From: Antiquaquibacter metalliresistens
GTDB lineage: Bacteria; Actinomycetota; Actinomycetes; Actinomycetales; Microbacteriaceae
NCBI RefSeq assembly: GCF_029211225.1
Contig: NZ_JARGEM010000008.1
Location: 1 to 64,000, forward strand
DNA length: 64,000 bases
Reading direction: 5' to 3'
The notes below the pieces were generated by a model. It was not told the DNA's origin. It searched no databases and saw only the letters and a program-made list of their open reading frames with translations. This document shows positions 51,318-62,042 of the stretch, one piece after another. Each line of letters begins with the position of its first letter. The first letter of the stretch is position 1. Made by a program: the position numbers and the translations under genes.

Positions 51318-53075
51318 ATGAGAACACGACGCAGCCGAGCACGCATCTCCCTCGCGGTGATGGCGGTCTTCGCGATCGTCGCGGTGTTCGCGGTGCGCCT
51401 CATCGACATCCAGCTGGTGCAGGCCGACGAGTTGAACGCGGAGTCGCTCGACAAGCGCGCCCAGTCGCTCACGCTGTACGGAGTCCGCGGCAACATCGTG
51501 GACGCCAACGGCGAGGTGCTGGCGCAATCGGTGGAGCGCTATGACATCACGGCCTCGCCGCGCAGCGCGCTCGGGCGCACGGAGCTGAACGGCTCCGTGG
51601 CCCAATCGCTCGCCGACATCGCCGCGATCACCGGACAGAAGCCGGACGAGCTGATGGCGGCGCTCACCGCCGATCCGGAGTCCGACTTCGCGTACCTGGC
51701 GAAGGGCGTCACGCTCGACGTGTTCCACGCGGTGCGCGACCTCGACATCCCGTGGGTCTACTTCGAGTTGCGGCCCGCCCGCACCTACCCGAACGGCGCG
51801 ATCGCGGGCAACCTGGTCGGCTACCTGGGCACGAACGGTGCGACCGGCGAGGGCAGCGGCGGGCTCGAGTACAGCGAGAACGAGTGCCTCGCCTCGAGCG
51901 ATGGCGAGGCGACGTTCGAGCGCGGCGAAGACGGCGTGCAACTGCCCGGCAGTGTCGTCACGGTCGAGGAGCCCAAGGACGGCGGAACGCTGCATCTTAC
52001 GATCGACCGAGACCTGCAGTACTACGTGCAGCAGCGCATGGTGCAGACCTTCAACGACCTCGGCGCGCTCTGGACGATCGGCGTCGTCATGCGAGTCTCC
52101 GACGGCGCGCTCATGGCCGTCGCCGACTACCCGAGCCTGGATCCCAACGATGTCGACAACGCTCCCCGTAACGCGGACGGCGAGCTCATCCTCGGCTCGC
52201 GAGCGTTCACGCTGCCCTACGAGCCGGGCTCGATCATGAAGCCGCTCACGGCGGCGTCGCTGCTGGACTCCGGGGCCGCGACCGTGGCATCCCAGGTGGT
52301 CGCGCCGTATCGTCTGTACCTCTCCGACGGCGGCAACATCAAGGATGCCGTGCCGCACCCGGACGAGCGCCTCACCCTCGCGGGCGCCATCGTCGAGTCG
52401 TCCAACACCGCCGTCTCGCAGTTCTCCGACCTGCTGGACGCGCAGAGCCGGCACGACTACATGATCGACTTCGGGCTCGGCGACTACACCGAGGCCGGCT
52501 TCCTCGGTGAGGCGGCGGGCACCGTGCACCCCGCCGACGAGTGGGACGTGCGCACGAACTACACGGTGCAGTTCGGCCAGGGCATGACCGCGACCGCGAT
52601 CCAGATGGCGAGCGTGTTCCAGACGCTCGGCAACGACGGGCTTCGGGTGCCCGTCAAGCTCACCACCGGGTGCGAGCGCCCCGACGGCACCATGACCGAT
52701 GTGCCCGGCGGCGAGAGTCGGCAGGTCGTCTCGGCATCGGCGGCCGAGCAGACCGTGAACATGATGGAGATGGTCGCGCAGCACAGCTACTCGGCCGACG
52801 ATCTCACCATCCCGGGCTACCGCGTGGCCGCCAAGAGTGGCACGGCGGAGGTCGCCGAGAACGGCGTCTACGGCAATCAGTCGGTGATCTCCTACGTGGG
52901 CCTCGCTCCCGCGGACGATCCGCAGTACGTCGTGCTGGTCAGCGCGGGCCTGCCCCGCATGGACATCTCCGGTAAGATCGCACCGACCTTCCGCGACGTC
53001 ATGGCCCACGTGCTGACGACCTACCGGGTCCCGCCCTCGACCACCCCCGCGAACCAGTTGCCGCTGACCTGGTGA
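51318..53075 (+). CDS. ftsI: Septal peptidoglycan transpeptidase FtsI (PBP3-like)
   Basis: 585 residues. One N-terminal transmembrane helix, the PBP dimer segment, and the transpeptidase with active Ser305 in S-I-M-K, the S-S-N motif at 361-363 and K-S-G-T-A-E at 506-511. It cross-links stem peptides at the septum. It begins 7 nt after ftsL. Confidence 0.96.
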   Translation: MRTRRSRARISLAVMAVFAIVAVFAVRLIDIQLVQADELNAESLDKRAQSLTLYGVRGNIVDANGEVLAQSVERYDITASPRSALGRTELNGSVAQSLADIAAITGQKPDELMAALTADPESDFAYLAKGVTLDVFHAVRDLDIPWVYFELRPARTYPNGAIAGNLVGYLGTNGATGEGSGGLEYSENECLASSDGEATFERGEDGVQLPGSVVTVEEPKDGGTLHLTIDRDLQYYVQQRMVQTFNDLGALWTIGVVMRVSDGALMAVADYPSLDPNDVDNAPRNADGELILGSRAFTLPYEPGSIMKPLTAASLLDSGAATVASQVVAPYRLYLSDGGNIKDAVPHPDERLTLAGAIVESSNTAVSQFSDLLDAQSRHDYMIDFGLGDYTEAGFLGEAAGTVHPADEWDVRTNYTVQFGQGMTATAIQMASVFQTLGNDGLRVPVKLTTGCERPDGTMTDVPGGESRQVVSASAAEQTVNMMEMVAQHSYSADDLTIPGYRVAAKSGTAEVAENGVYGNQSVISYVGLAPADDPQYVVLVSAGLPRMDISGKIAPTFRDVMAHVLTTYRVPPSTTPANQLPLTW

Positions 53076-53121
53076 CCTCGTGCGGGGCGCGGTCCCCGAG
53101 CCAAGAAACGAGCCAAGCAGC

Positions 53122-54519
53122 GTGATCGAGCTCAGCATCGGGGAGATCGCGGCGGCCGTGTCGGGCACGATCGTGCGACCGACGGATGCCGCACTCACCG
53201 TCTCCGGGTCGGTGCACACCGACTCGCGCCGCATCGAGTCCGGCTCGATCTTCTTCGCACTGCCGGGAGAGGTCACCGACGGCCACCTCTTCGCCGAGGC
53301 TGCCGTCGCGAACGGCGCCGCGCTCGTGGTCGCCGAGCGCGAGCTCGACGTCGATGTGCCGCAGGTGATCGTGGCGAACGGCGTGCGAGCGCTCGCCGAT
53401 CTCGCCCGCGAGGTTGTCGCCCGCGTGAGGTCGCTCGGCGAGTTGCGTGTCGTGGGTATCACCGGGTCCAACGGCAAGACCTCGACGAAGAACATGCTCG
53501 CCGCGATCCTCGCAGCCGAAGGCCCCACGGTCGCGCCGCCGGGGTCGTTCAACAATGACGTCGGCGCGCCGTTCACGATGCTCGGCATCGACGAGCGCAC
53601 CCGCTATCTCGTGGTCGAGATGGGCGCGGATGCCGTCGGCGACATCGCCCGTCTCGTCTCGATCGTGGTGCCCGACGTCGCGGTCGTGCTCAAGGTCGGG
53701 CTGGCCCACATCGGCAAGTTCGGCGACATCGAGACGATCGAGCGCGCGAAGGCGGAGATCGTGACCGAACTGCCGGAGAGCGCGGTCGCGGTGCTGAACG
53801 CCGACGACTCCCGGGTGGCGGCGATGGCCGCGCTGACGGTCGCGAGCGTGCTGTGGTTCGGGCTGTCGGCGTCGGCACAGGTGCGGGCCGACGAGGTGGA
53901 GGTCACGGCATCCGGCACCTCGTTCGTCGTCGTCGCCGATGGCGAGCGCACCCCGGTGACCCTGCGGATCCTGGGGGAGCATCACGTGTCGAACGCCCTC
54001 GCGGCGATCACCGCGGCTCGCGCCCTCGGGGTTCCGGTCGGCCGGTCGGTGGCGGCGCTGGAGTCCATGGTGCGGGCCGAACGCCGACGCATGGAGGTGC
54101 TGATCGCGCCCGAGGGCTACACGGTGATCAACGACGCGTACAACGCGAGCCCGGATTCGATGGCCGCGGCGCTCAAGACCCTCGCCCAGGTGCGCGGCGA
54201 TGGACGCTCGTTCGCGGTGCTCGGGGCGATGGCGGAACTCGGCGACTATTCCGACGAGGAGCACGATCGCATCGGGCGACTGGCGGTGAGGCTGAACGTC
54301 AGCCAGCTCGTGATCGTCGGTCACGATGCGCGCCACATCCACAACGCCGCGGGCCTCGAGGGGTCGTGGGACGGGGAGTCGGTGCTCGTGACCGATGCCG
54401 ACGCGGCATACGATGTGCTTCGTGATCAGTTGCGCCCCGGGGATGTCGTGCTAGTGAAGGCCTCCAACTCCGTTGGCCTCGGATCGCTCGGCGACCGCCT
54501 GGCGGGACTGTCCGAATGA
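53122..54519 (+). CDS. murF: UDP-MurNAc-tripeptide:D-Ala-D-Ala ligase MurF
   Basis: 465 residues from GTG 53122. P-loop [13 protein letters not shown], the middle-domain [11 protein letters not shown] motif, and an N-terminal substrate domain with [17 protein letters not shown]. It adds D-Ala-D-Ala to the UDP-MurNAc-tripeptide. No murE gene lies before it, although murE usually does. It overlaps mraY by ATGA. Confidence 0.95.
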   Translation: MIELSIGEIAAAVSGTIVRPTDAALTVSGSVHTDSRRIESGSIFFALPGEVTDGHLFAEAAVANGAALVVAERELDVDVPQVIVANGVRALADLAREVVARVRSLGELRVVGITGSNGKTSTKNMLAAILAAEGPTVAPPGSFNNDVGAPFTMLGIDERTRYLVVEMGADAVGDIARLVSIVVPDVAVVLKVGLAHIGKFGDIETIERAKAEIVTELPESAVAVLNADDSRVAAMAALTVASVLWFGLSASAQVRADEVEVTASGTSFVVVADGERTPVTLRILGEHHVSNALAAITAARALGVPVGRSVAALESMVRAERRRMEVLIAPEGYTVINDAYNASPDSMAAALKTLAQVRGDGRSFAVLGAMAELGDYSDEEHDRIGRLAVRLNVSQLVIVGHDARHIHNAAGLEGSWDGESVLVTDADAAYDVLRDQLRPGDVVLVKASNSVGLGSLGDRLAGLSE

Positions 54520-55631
54520 TCGCCCTGCTCATCGCCGGGGCCGTCGGGCTCGCGTTCACGCTGTTCCTCACCCCGCTGTTCGTGCGCCTGTTCACGAGGC
54601 TGCACTGGGGCCAGTTCATCCGGGATGACGGACCGCAGTCGCACCACGCGAAGCACGGCACGCCGACCATGGGTGGCATCGTCTTCATCCTCGGATCCGT
54701 GATCGGCTATCTCGTCGGACACTGGGTCGCGCAGGAGCCGATCACGCTCTCCGGTCTGCTCGTGATCTACCTCATGGTGGGCCTGGGCATCGTCGGCTTC
54801 ATCGACGACTTCCTCAAGACCCGCAACCAGCGCAGCCTGGGCCTGGGCGGATGGTCGAAGATCGCCGGTCAGGTGATCGTCGCCGGCGGTTTCGCGGCCC
54901 TGGCGCTGAACTTCCCCGACCGGCACGGGCTGACTCCGGCCTCGTCGATGATCTCGGCGGTGCGCGACATCCACTGGCTCGACCTCGCCGCGTTCGGTGC
55001 GGTGGCGGGGTTCATCCTGTTCGCGCTCTGGGCCACGGCGATCATCGTGTCCGCCTCGAACGGCGTCAACGTCGCCGACGGCCTCGACGGTCTCGCTTCG
55101 GGGGCCGCGATCTTCGCCATCTCGGCCTACATCTTCATCGGGTTCTGGCAGTTCAACCAGTCCTGCGCGAACGGCGTGGACGTGCTCGGCGACAACCTCT
55201 ACAAGTGCTACGAGGTGCGCGACCCGCTCGACCTCGCGATCATCGCGGCGGCGATCGTCGGCGCCCTCATCGGCTTCCTGTGGTGGAACACCTCGCCCGC
55301 CCAGATCTTCATGGGCGACACCGGCTCTCTCGGCATCGGCGGCGCCCTCGCCGCCCTCGCCATCCTCAGCCGCACGGAGTTGCTGCTCGTGATCATCGGC
55401 GGCCTCTTCCTCGTCGTCACCGGCTCGGTGATCGTGCAGCGATTCTGGTTCAAGGTGACGAAGTGGCGATACGGTCAGGGCCGCCGTCTTTTCCTGATGA
55501 GCCCCCTGCACCACCACTTCGAGCTCAAGGGCTGGGCCGAGATCACCGTCGTCGTGCGGTTCTGGCTCATCTCGGCACTCTTCGTCGCGGTCGGCGTGGG
55601 CCTGTTCTATCTCGAATGGGTCAACCAGTAG
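54516..55631 (+). CDS. mraY: Phospho-MurNAc-pentapeptide translocase MraY
   Basis: 371 residues, about ten helices. Landmarks: [37 protein letters not shown] and [12 protein letters not shown], then HHHFELKGW at the end. MraY moves phospho-MurNAc-pentapeptide to undecaprenyl phosphate, making lipid I. Confidence 0.96.
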   Translation: MIALLIAGAVGLAFTLFLTPLFVRLFTRLHWGQFIRDDGPQSHHAKHGTPTMGGIVFILGSVIGYLVGHWVAQEPITLSGLLVIYLMVGLGIVGFIDDFLKTRNQRSLGLGGWSKIAGQVIVAGGFAALALNFPDRHGLTPASSMISAVRDIHWLDLAAFGAVAGFILFALWATAIIVSASNGVNVADGLDGLASGAAIFAISAYIFIGFWQFNQSCANGVDVLGDNLYKCYEVRDPLDLAIIAAAIVGALIGFLWWNTSPAQIFMGDTGSLGIGGALAALAILSRTELLLVIIGGLFLVVTGSVIVQRFWFKVTKWRYGQGRRLFLMSPLHHHFELKGWAEITVVVRFWLISALFVAVGVGLFYLEWVNQ

Positions 55632-57172
55632 CGGTGCGAGATCTCGATGTCCTGACGAGCTGGCACGCCGACTGGCGTGGCCTGCGCACGCTGGTGCTCG
55701 GAGCCGGCGTCACCGGTTTCGCCGCGGCCGACACGCTCGCGGAGCTCGGCGCCGAGGTGGTCGTCGCGACCGCGGAGGTCTCCGACCGCTACGCGGAGCT
55801 GTTCGCGGTGATCGCCGCCACCGTGGTGGTGCATCCCGACGACGCCGTGCCCGGTGAGGTCGAGGCCTTCGACCCCGAACTCGTGGTCGTCTCGCCCGGC
55901 TACCGCCCGGATCATCCGACCCTCGCCTGGGCGACGGAGCGCGGCATCCCGGTGTGGGGCGACATCGAACTGGCCTGGCGGCTGCGCGACAAGGCGGGCG
56001 CGCCCGCGGACTGGATCACGGTCACCGGAACGAACGGCAAGACGACCACGGTGCAGCTGGCGACCCACTTGCTGCTCGAGGACGGCCGCCGGGCGATGGC
56101 CGCCGGCAACATCGGCATCCCGGTGCTTGACGCCATTCGGCTGCCGGACCCGCTCGACGTGCTCGTCGTCGAGCTGTCGAGCTTCCAACTGCACTGGATG
56201 CCGCGCACCGGTCCCGGCGCACTCGCGCCCGCCGCGAGCGTCTGCCTGAACGTCGCCGACGATCATCTCGACTGGCATGGCTCCCGTGCCGCCTACGCGG
56301 AGGCGAAGGCCACCGTGTACGCCAACACCCGCATCGCCTGCGTCTACAACAAGGCCGATGAGGCCACCCGCCGCATGGTCGAGGACGCCGAGGTGCAGGA
56401 GGGATGCCGCGCGATCGGCTTCGATCTCGGCACCCCCGGCCCCAGCGACTTCGGTCTCGTCGACGGCATCGTGGTCGATCGGGCATTCCTGGCCGAGCGG
56501 CACAGCTCCGCCCTCGAGCTGACGACGCACGGCGAACTCGCGGAGGCGGGCCTGGCGACGCCGCACATGGTCGCCAACGTGCTCGCGGCATGCGCGCTCG
56601 TTCGCGCGCTGGACGTGTCGCCGAGCACGGTGCGCACCGGTCTCGCGAGTTTCCGCGTCGACCATCACCGCACCGAGCCCGTGGCCTCGACGCAAGGGGT
56701 GCTGTGGGTCGACGACTCGAAGGCCACCAACCCGCACGCGGCGGATGCCGCCCTGCGCTCGTTCGAGCACGTCGTCTGGCTCGTCGGCGGTCTGCTGAAG
56801 GGCGTGGACCTCGCGCCGCTCGTCACGGCGCACGCCGGGCGGCTGCGTGCCGCGGTGATCATCGGGGCGAACCCTGAACCGGTGGTTGAGACATTCGGGC
56901 GACACGCGCCCGACGTGCCGGTGTTCGTCGTCGTCCCCACGCAGGATGAAGCTGTGATGCCGCAGGCGGTGCGTCTTGCCGCCGCGGTCGCGCAGCCCGG
57001 CGACGTCGTGCTGCTCGCCCCGGCTGCGGCATCCATGGACCAGTTCACGGACTATGCGGACCGCGGCGAGAGATTCGCCGGGGCCGTGATCGAGCACACG
57101 GGAGGCGCAGTCGATGACCACGACGCGACACCCCCCGCGGCCGGGCCAGCCGGGCCGCCGACCGGTCACTGA
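55616..57172 (+). CDS. murD: UDP-MurNAc-L-Ala:D-Glu ligase MurD
   Basis: 518 residues from ATG 55616, which overlaps mraY by 16 nt; the in-frame GTG at 55634 just after the mraY stop is the alternative. Rossmann opening [15 protein letters not shown]-loop [13 protein letters not shown], and [12 protein letters not shown] and [12 protein letters not shown] in the third domain. It adds D-Glu to the first residue on UDP-MurNAc. Its last 59 nt are shared with ftsW. Confidence 0.94.
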   Translation: MGQPVAVRDLDVLTSWHADWRGLRTLVLGAGVTGFAAADTLAELGAEVVVATAEVSDRYAELFAVIAATVVVHPDDAVPGEVEAFDPELVVVSPGYRPDHPTLAWATERGIPVWGDIELAWRLRDKAGAPADWITVTGTNGKTTTVQLATHLLLEDGRRAMAAGNIGIPVLDAIRLPDPLDVLVVELSSFQLHWMPRTGPGALAPAASVCLNVADDHLDWHGSRAAYAEAKATVYANTRIACVYNKADEATRRMVEDAEVQEGCRAIGFDLGTPGPSDFGLVDGIVVDRAFLAERHSSALELTTHGELAEAGLATPHMVANVLAACALVRALDVSPSTVRTGLASFRVDHHRTEPVASTQGVLWVDDSKATNPHAADAALRSFEHVVWLVGGLLKGVDLAPLVTAHAGRLRAAVIIGANPEPVVETFGRHAPDVPVFVVVPTQDEAVMPQAVRLAAAVAQPGDVVLLAPAAASMDQFTDYADRGERFAGAVIEHTGGAVDDHDATPPAAGPAGPPTGH

Positions 57173-58376
57173 GCCGCCGTCGCGTCCTGCCGTCGCGGTG
57201 GTGCCCGTGCGTCGCCTGTTCGCGGCGGAGGGCGCCAACTACTTCCTGCTGCTCGGCGTGACGGTCTTCCTGGTGATCTTCGGCCTCGTCATGGTGCTCT
57301 CGTCGTCGTCGATCGAGTCGTTCACCGCGGGCGAGGGCTTCTTCGGCCAGTTCGCACGGCAGGGACTCTATGCGATCATCGGCCTGCCGCTCATGCTGCT
57401 CGCCTCGCGCATGCCTCCGCAGTTCTGGAAGCGCTGGGCATGGCCGGCCCTGCTCGTGGGCGGTGCGCTGCAGCTGCTGGTGTTCATCCCGGGCTTCGGC
57501 TACGGCTACGGCGGCAATCAGAACTGGCTGCAGATCGGCGGGTTCACCGCGCAGCCCTCGGAGTTCGTCAAGATCGCCCTCATCGTGTGGGTCGCCTGGG
57601 TGCTCTCCACCAAACAGGATCTGCTCGACGACTGGAAGCACGTCGCGCTGCCGATCGCTCCCGTCGCCGGCGCCGCGGTGGGCTTCGTGCTCATCGGCCG
57701 TGACCTCGGCACCGCGACGATCATGATCCTGATCGTGCTCGGCTGCCTCTACTTCGCCGGCGTGCGGCTGCGTTTCATCGGTGTCGCCGCCGTCGGACTC
57801 GCCGTGCTCGGGATGCTGTTCGCCTTCACGAGCGACTCGCGCGCCTCGCGCATCCAGGTCTGGCTCAACGGCTGCACCCCGGAGGACTACCAGAACTACT
57901 GCTGGCAGGTGGAGCACGGCCTCTGGGCCCTCGCGGCCGGCGGGCTCTTCGGGCGGGGGTTGGGCAACTCGGACAGCAAGTGGAACTGGTTGCCCGAGGC
58001 ATCCAACGACTTCATCTTCGCGATCATCGGCGAAGAGCTCGGGCTGATCGGCGCGCTCGTCGTGCTGACGCTGTTCGTGGTGCTCGCCATCGCGTTCGTG
58101 CGCATCATCCGGTCGACGCGAGACCCCTTCGCGCGCATCACGGTCGGCGGCGTCATGGTCTGGGTGATCGGGCAGGCGTTCGTCAACATCGCGGTGGTGC
58201 TGGGGGTGCTGCCCGTGCTTGGCGTGCCGCTGCCGCTGATCTCCTCCGGTGGCTCGGCGCTGATCGCCACGCTGCTCGGCATCGGCATCGTGCTGTCGTT
58301 CGCACGCAAGGGACGAGACGAGCTGGTCGTCCCGGCGCCCGCCCGTGTGCCGCAGCGGGTACGCTCGCGCGCATGA
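57114..58376 (+). CDS. ftsW: Septal SEDS glycosyltransferase FtsW
   Basis: 420 residues; ten or so helices with the SEDS signatures NWLQIGGFTAQPSEFVKIALI, GRDLGTATIMI, ASNDFIFAIIGEELG and the terminal LPLISSGGSAL. A basic Pro/Arg N-terminus overlaps murD by 59 nt in a different frame; a later start near the GTG codons at about 57200 is possible. It polymerises lipid II at the septum with FtsI. Confidence 0.93.
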   Translation: MTTTRHPPRPGQPGRRPVTEPPSRPAVAVVPVRRLFAAEGANYFLLLGVTVFLVIFGLVMVLSSSSIESFTAGEGFFGQFARQGLYAIIGLPLMLLASRMPPQFWKRWAWPALLVGGALQLLVFIPGFGYGYGGNQNWLQIGGFTAQPSEFVKIALIVWVAWVLSTKQDLLDDWKHVALPIAPVAGAAVGFVLIGRDLGTATIMILIVLGCLYFAGVRLRFIGVAAVGLAVLGMLFAFTSDSRASRIQVWLNGCTPEDYQNYCWQVEHGLWALAAGGLFGRGLGNSDSKWNWLPEASNDFIFAIIGEELGLIGALVVLTLFVVLAIAFVRIIRSTRDPFARITVGGVMVWVIGQAFVNIAVVLGVLPVLGVPLPLISSGGSALIATLLGIGIVLSFARKGRDELVVPAPARVPQRVRSRA

Positions 58377-59470
58377 CCACCTACCTGCTGGCCGGTGGTG
58401 GAACCGCCGGCCATGTGAACCCCCTGCTCGCCGTCGCCGATCGGCTGCGCGAGCGCGACCCCGGGGCGAACATCCTCGTGCTGGGCACCAGGGAGGGCCT
58501 CGAGGCCCGTCTCGTGCCCGAGCGCGGGTACGAACTGCTCACGATCGCGCGACTGCCCTTCCCGCGTCGCCCGAACCGGGCCGCGCTGCGCTTCCCGGCC
58601 GCCCTGCGCGGTGCGGTCGACGAGGTGCGCGCGATGATCCGCGAGCACGGCGTGGACGTCGTGGTCGGCTTCGGCGGCTACGCGAGCGCCCCGGCCTACC
58701 TGGCCGCCCGCGCGGAGGGCACGCCGCTGGCGATCCACGAGGCGAACGCCAAACCGGGCATCGCCAACCGCCTGGGCGCGAGGATCACCCCATTCGTCGG
58801 GGTGGCGTTCCACGGCACCCGCATCCGCGGCGGCGAGTTCGTCGGTATGCCGCTGCGACCGGAGATCGAGCAGTTGGACCGGTTCGCGGCCCGGCGCGAA
58901 GCGGTCGCGTTCTTCGGCCTCGACGAGGCGAAGCCGACTCTGCTCGTGACCGGTGGGTCGTCCGGCGCCAAGCGCATCAACGACACGATCGCGCAGGCCG
59001 CCGCCACGATCCTCGGCGCGGGCTGGCAGGTGCTGCACGTGACCGGCGAATACCGCGACACGATCGACGCGAGCCTGCCCGGCTATCACGCGCTCAAGTA
59101 CTGCGACCGCATGGATCTCGCCCTCGCCATCGCCGATCTCTCGCTCGGGCGCGCCGGCACCTCCACCGTCGCCGAGGTCTCCGGGCTGGGGATCGCGAGC
59201 GTGTTCGTGCCCTATCCCGTGGGCAATGGCGAGCAGCGGTTCAACGCGCGAGAGGCGGTGCAGGCCGGGGGAGCGCTGCTCGTGGCCGATGCCGCGTTCA
59301 CGCCGGAGTGGGTCTCGTCCGACCTCGTGCCGCTGCTGCGCAACCGTGCGCGGATCGCGGAGATGGCCGCCCGCATCGTCACGGTCGGCACCCTCGACGG
59401 CACCGATCGCATGGTCGCGCTCATCGACCGGGCGCTCGAAGCCGGGCCGCGTAGAATCGACTCCCGATGA
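58373..59470 (+). CDS. murG: UDP-GlcNAc:lipid I GlcNAc transferase MurG
   Basis: 365 residues with ATGA overlap from fts[20 protein letters not shown] at the start, [28 protein letters not shown] and [11 protein letters not shown], followed by P-x-x-x-x-x-x-Q-R-x-N-A. It adds GlcNAc to lipid I to form lipid II on the inner face of the membrane. It overlaps murC. Confidence 0.96.
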   Translation: MTTYLLAGGGTAGHVNPLLAVADRLRERDPGANILVLGTREGLEARLVPERGYELLTIARLPFPRRPNRAALRFPAALRGAVDEVRAMIREHGVDVVVGFGGYASAPAYLAARAEGTPLAIHEANAKPGIANRLGARITPFVGVAFHGTRIRGGEFVGMPLRPEIEQLDRFAARREAVAFFGLDEAKPTLLVTGGSSGAKRINDTIAQAAATILGAGWQVLHVTGEYRDTIDASLPGYHALKYCDRMDLALAIADLSLGRAGTSTVAEVSGLGIASVFVPYPVGNGEQRFNAREAVQAGGALLVADAAFTPEWVSSDLVPLLRNRARIAEMAARIVTVGTLDGTDRMVALIDRALEAGPRRIDSR

Positions 59471-60870
59471 TCAAGCCCGACCTCTCGATGCCCCTGCCCG
59501 ACGAGCTCGGCTCGGTGCACTTCGTCGGCATCGGCGGTTCGGGCATGAGCGGCATCGCGCGCCTCTTCCTGGCCTCGGGGCACCGCGTGAGCGGCTCCGA
59601 CCGCTCCGAGAACCACAACACCGAAGATCTGCGCGCGCTCGGCGCCACGGTGTCCATCGGCCACGACGCGGCGAATCTCGGCGATGCCGAGGCGCTCGTG
59701 TACACGGGCGCGCTGTGGCCGGACAACCCGGAGTATCTCGAGGCGGTGCGGCGGAGCATCCCCGTGCTCCACCGCTCGCAGGCGCTGGCCTGGCTCATCA
59801 ACCGCGCCCGTCTCGTCGCGGTCGCCGGCGCCCACGGCAAGACGACCTCGACCGGCATGCTGATCACGGCGCTGCTGGAGCTCGGCGCCGATCCCAGCTT
59901 CGTCAACGGCGGCGTGATCCAGTCGCTCGGGGTGAGCTCGGCATTCGGTGCGGGGGAGCTCTTCGTCGTCGAGGCCGACGAGTCCGACGGCTCGTTCCTG
60001 CTCTACGACGCGGCCGTCGCGCTCATCACCAACGTCGATGCCGACCACCTGGACCACTACGGCGACCATGACGCCTTCGACGCCGCCTTCGTCGAGTTCG
60101 CCGCGAAGGCCTCGGAGCTCGTCGTGATCTCCAGCGACGATCCCGGCGCGCTGCGCGTGGCACGCCGACTCTCCCATCGACGGGTGCTCACCTTCGGTGA
60201 GGATGCCGCCGCCGACGTGCGCGTGCACTCCATCGTCACCGACGGGCCGGTCGCGTTCACCGTCTCGTGGCAGGGCGAGGACTACTCGAGTCGGCTGGCC
60301 GTCCCAGGCCGGCACAACGCGATCAACGCCGCCGGCGCGTTCGCCGTGCTCGTCGGGCTCGGGTTCGAGCCCCGTGCCGCGCTCGAGGGCATCGCCGCAT
60401 TCCGGGGCACCGAGCGACGCTTCGAGCTGCACGGCACGGTGCGCGGCGTGAGCGTCTACGACGACTACGCCCATCACCCGACCGAGGTCGCCGCGGCGCT
60501 CAGCGCGGCGCGCACCGTCGTCGGTTCCGGGCGCATCATCGCGGTGCATCAGCCGCATCTGTACAGTCGCACCCAGGCGATGGCCGGCGAGTTCGCCGAG
60601 ACCTATGAGGCTCTCGCGGATCACACGATCGTGCTCGACGTCTTCGGTGCGCGGGAGGATCCGGTGCCGGGGGTGACCGGCGCCCTGGTCTCCGAGCGTT
60701 TCGCCGACCAGGCGAACGTGGACTACCTACCCGACTGGCAGCAGGCGGCCGATCGCGCGGCGGCGATCGCGCGCGAGGGCGACATCATCATGACCCTGAG
60801 CTGTGGCGATGTGTACCGCATCGTGCCGCAGTTGCTCGCGTCACTCGAGAAGGTGCCGGCGGGCGGATGA
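59467..60870 (+). CDS. murC: UDP-MurNAc:amino acid ligase MurC
   Basis: 467 residues. [17 protein letters not shown] opens the Rossmann domain; the P-loop is [13 protein letters not shown], with [23 protein letters not shown] and [14 protein letters not shown] following. It adds the first stem residue, L-Ala in most bacteria and Gly in organisms with B-type peptidoglycan; sequence alone does not decide. Confidence 0.96.
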   Translation: MIKPDLSMPLPDELGSVHFVGIGGSGMSGIARLFLASGHRVSGSDRSENHNTEDLRALGATVSIGHDAANLGDAEALVYTGALWPDNPEYLEAVRRSIPVLHRSQALAWLINRARLVAVAGAHGKTTSTGMLITALLELGADPSFVNGGVIQSLGVSSAFGAGELFVVEADESDGSFLLYDAAVALITNVDADHLDHYGDHDAFDAAFVEFAAKASELVVISSDDPGALRVARRLSHRRVLTFGEDAAADVRVHSIVTDGPVAFTVSWQGEDYSSRLAVPGRHNAINAAGAFAVLVGLGFEPRAALEGIAAFRGTERRFELHGTVRGVSVYDDYAHHPTEVAAALSAARTVVGSGRIIAVHQPHLYSRTQAMAGEFAETYEALADHTIVLDVFGAREDPVPGVTGALVSERFADQANVDYLPDWQQAADRAAAIAREGDIIMTLSCGDVYRIVPQLLASLEKVPAGG

Positions 60871-60880
60871 AGCGGGCCGC

Positions 60881-61885
60881 ATGAAACGACCCGAGGGCTT
60901 CGACCCGCCCGGCCGACCGCAGCCGCAGCCGCCCGGCCGCAAGCCGGCGCGGTCGCCGAGACCGGCGGGTGCGCCGAAGCCGGCGAGGTCCCAGCCGGCC
61001 CGGTCGCAGCCGGTGGCGCCGCAGCCGCGCGCGCAGCCCGCCGCCCCGCAGCCGCGGCGCACGCCGACGACCGGGCGCGGCATCCCCGCATCGCGCGAAC
61101 CGCGACCGGATGCCGCGGCCAGGGCCGAACTGCGCAGGGCCGCTCGTGAGCGGCGACGCTTCGAACGCGCCGAAGTGCGACGCTTCACACGCCGCGCGCG
61201 CAACCGTCGGATCGGCATCGCGGCGATCGGCGGTCTCGTCGTCACGCTGATCGGGATGGTGCTGCTCGCGGTCTACTCGCCGCTGCTGGCGCTGCGGACC
61301 GTCGTCGTCGACGGCACCTCCAGGGTGGATGCGGCACTCGTGCAGGATGCGGTGGACGCGCAGCTGGGCACTCCGCTCGCGCTCGTGGACTACGACCGCA
61401 TCACGCGGGACCTCGCGGCGTTCCCGCTGATTCGCAGCTATGTCACCGAGGTCGTGCCGCCCGACACCCTGCTCATCCACGTGACCGAGCGGCAGCCCGT
61501 CGGCCAGTTCGCGGTGGACGGCGTGTTCCGCATGGTCGACCCCGCTGGGGTGTCCGTGCAGGATTCGGCGGAGCGCGTTCCCGGCATTCCCGTGATCGAG
61601 CTGCCGGGCAGCACGGTTCCCGGCCCGCAGTTCGACGCGGTCGTCGAGGTGCTGCTCGCGCTGCCGCCTGACCTGCTCGCGCGCGTGGACCGAGCGTCGG
61701 CCCGCACGCAGGACGACGTCTCACTCGTGCTCGTGGGCGTCGGCCAGGGCGTCGAGTGGGGCAGCGCCGACAACTCGGCGCGCAAGGCCGCGTTGCTGGA
61801 GAGGCTCATCGCCGCGATCGACCCCTCGCGTCCCGGCACCTTCGACGTCTCGGCACCGAGCAACGGCATCTTCCACCCGTCGTGA
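60881..61885 (+). CDS. ftsQ: Cell-division protein FtsQ
   Basis: 334 residues. The first 100 are Pro/Gln/Arg/Ala-rich and disordered, with PKPARSQPARSQP-type repeats. One transmembrane helix (RIGIAAIGGLVVTLIGMVLLAVY) and a POTRA domain (LRTVVVDGTSRVDAALVQDAV) follow, then the FtsQ beta domain. It links early and late divisome proteins. The ATG lies 10 nt after the murC stop. Confidence 0.94.
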   Translation: MKRPEGFDPPGRPQPQPPGRKPARSPRPAGAPKPARSQPARSQPVAPQPRAQPAAPQPRRTPTTGRGIPASREPRPDAAARAELRRAARERRRFERAEVRRFTRRARNRRIGIAAIGGLVVTLIGMVLLAVYSPLLALRTVVVDGTSRVDAALVQDAVDAQLGTPLALVDYDRITRDLAAFPLIRSYVTEVVPPDTLLIHVTERQPVGQFAVDGVFRMVDPAGVSVQDSAERVPGIPVIELPGSTVPGPQFDAVVEVLLALPPDLLARVDRASARTQDDVSLVLVGVGQGVEWGSADNSARKAALLERLIAAIDPSRPGTFDVSAPSNGIFHPS

Positions 61886-61993
61886 TCGCCAGCCGATTGC
61901 CAGGTTTGCCGACACGCGGCACGGCTTCGAGGCACACGGCGCCAGCCGACCTACCCTCATGGCAGGAAATGCATACTGAGCATAACTTTAAAT

Positions 61994-62009
61994 CTCAAGT
62001 AGAGGTTGA
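61994..62009 (+). promoter_or_regulatory. Candidate FtsR/MerR element before ftsZ
   Basis: CTCAAGTAGAGGTTGA, near-palindromic, in the 157-nt gap before ftsZ. It matches the element before the second MerR gene (reverse strand, 30855-30870) at 14 of 16 bases. A GCATACTGAGCATAAC and TTTAAA just upstream are the only AT-rich bases in the region, so a promoter is likely here. Confidence 0.6.
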
Positions 62010-62042
62010 AAGTCAGACGTGCATCGCAGTGGAGGCCGGGAC

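Noticed and set aside
60867-60884. Very short frame ATG..TGA (MKRAA) between murC and ftsQ
   Set aside because: Five codons with no ribosome binding site of its own; it overlaps the murC stop and is probably chance.
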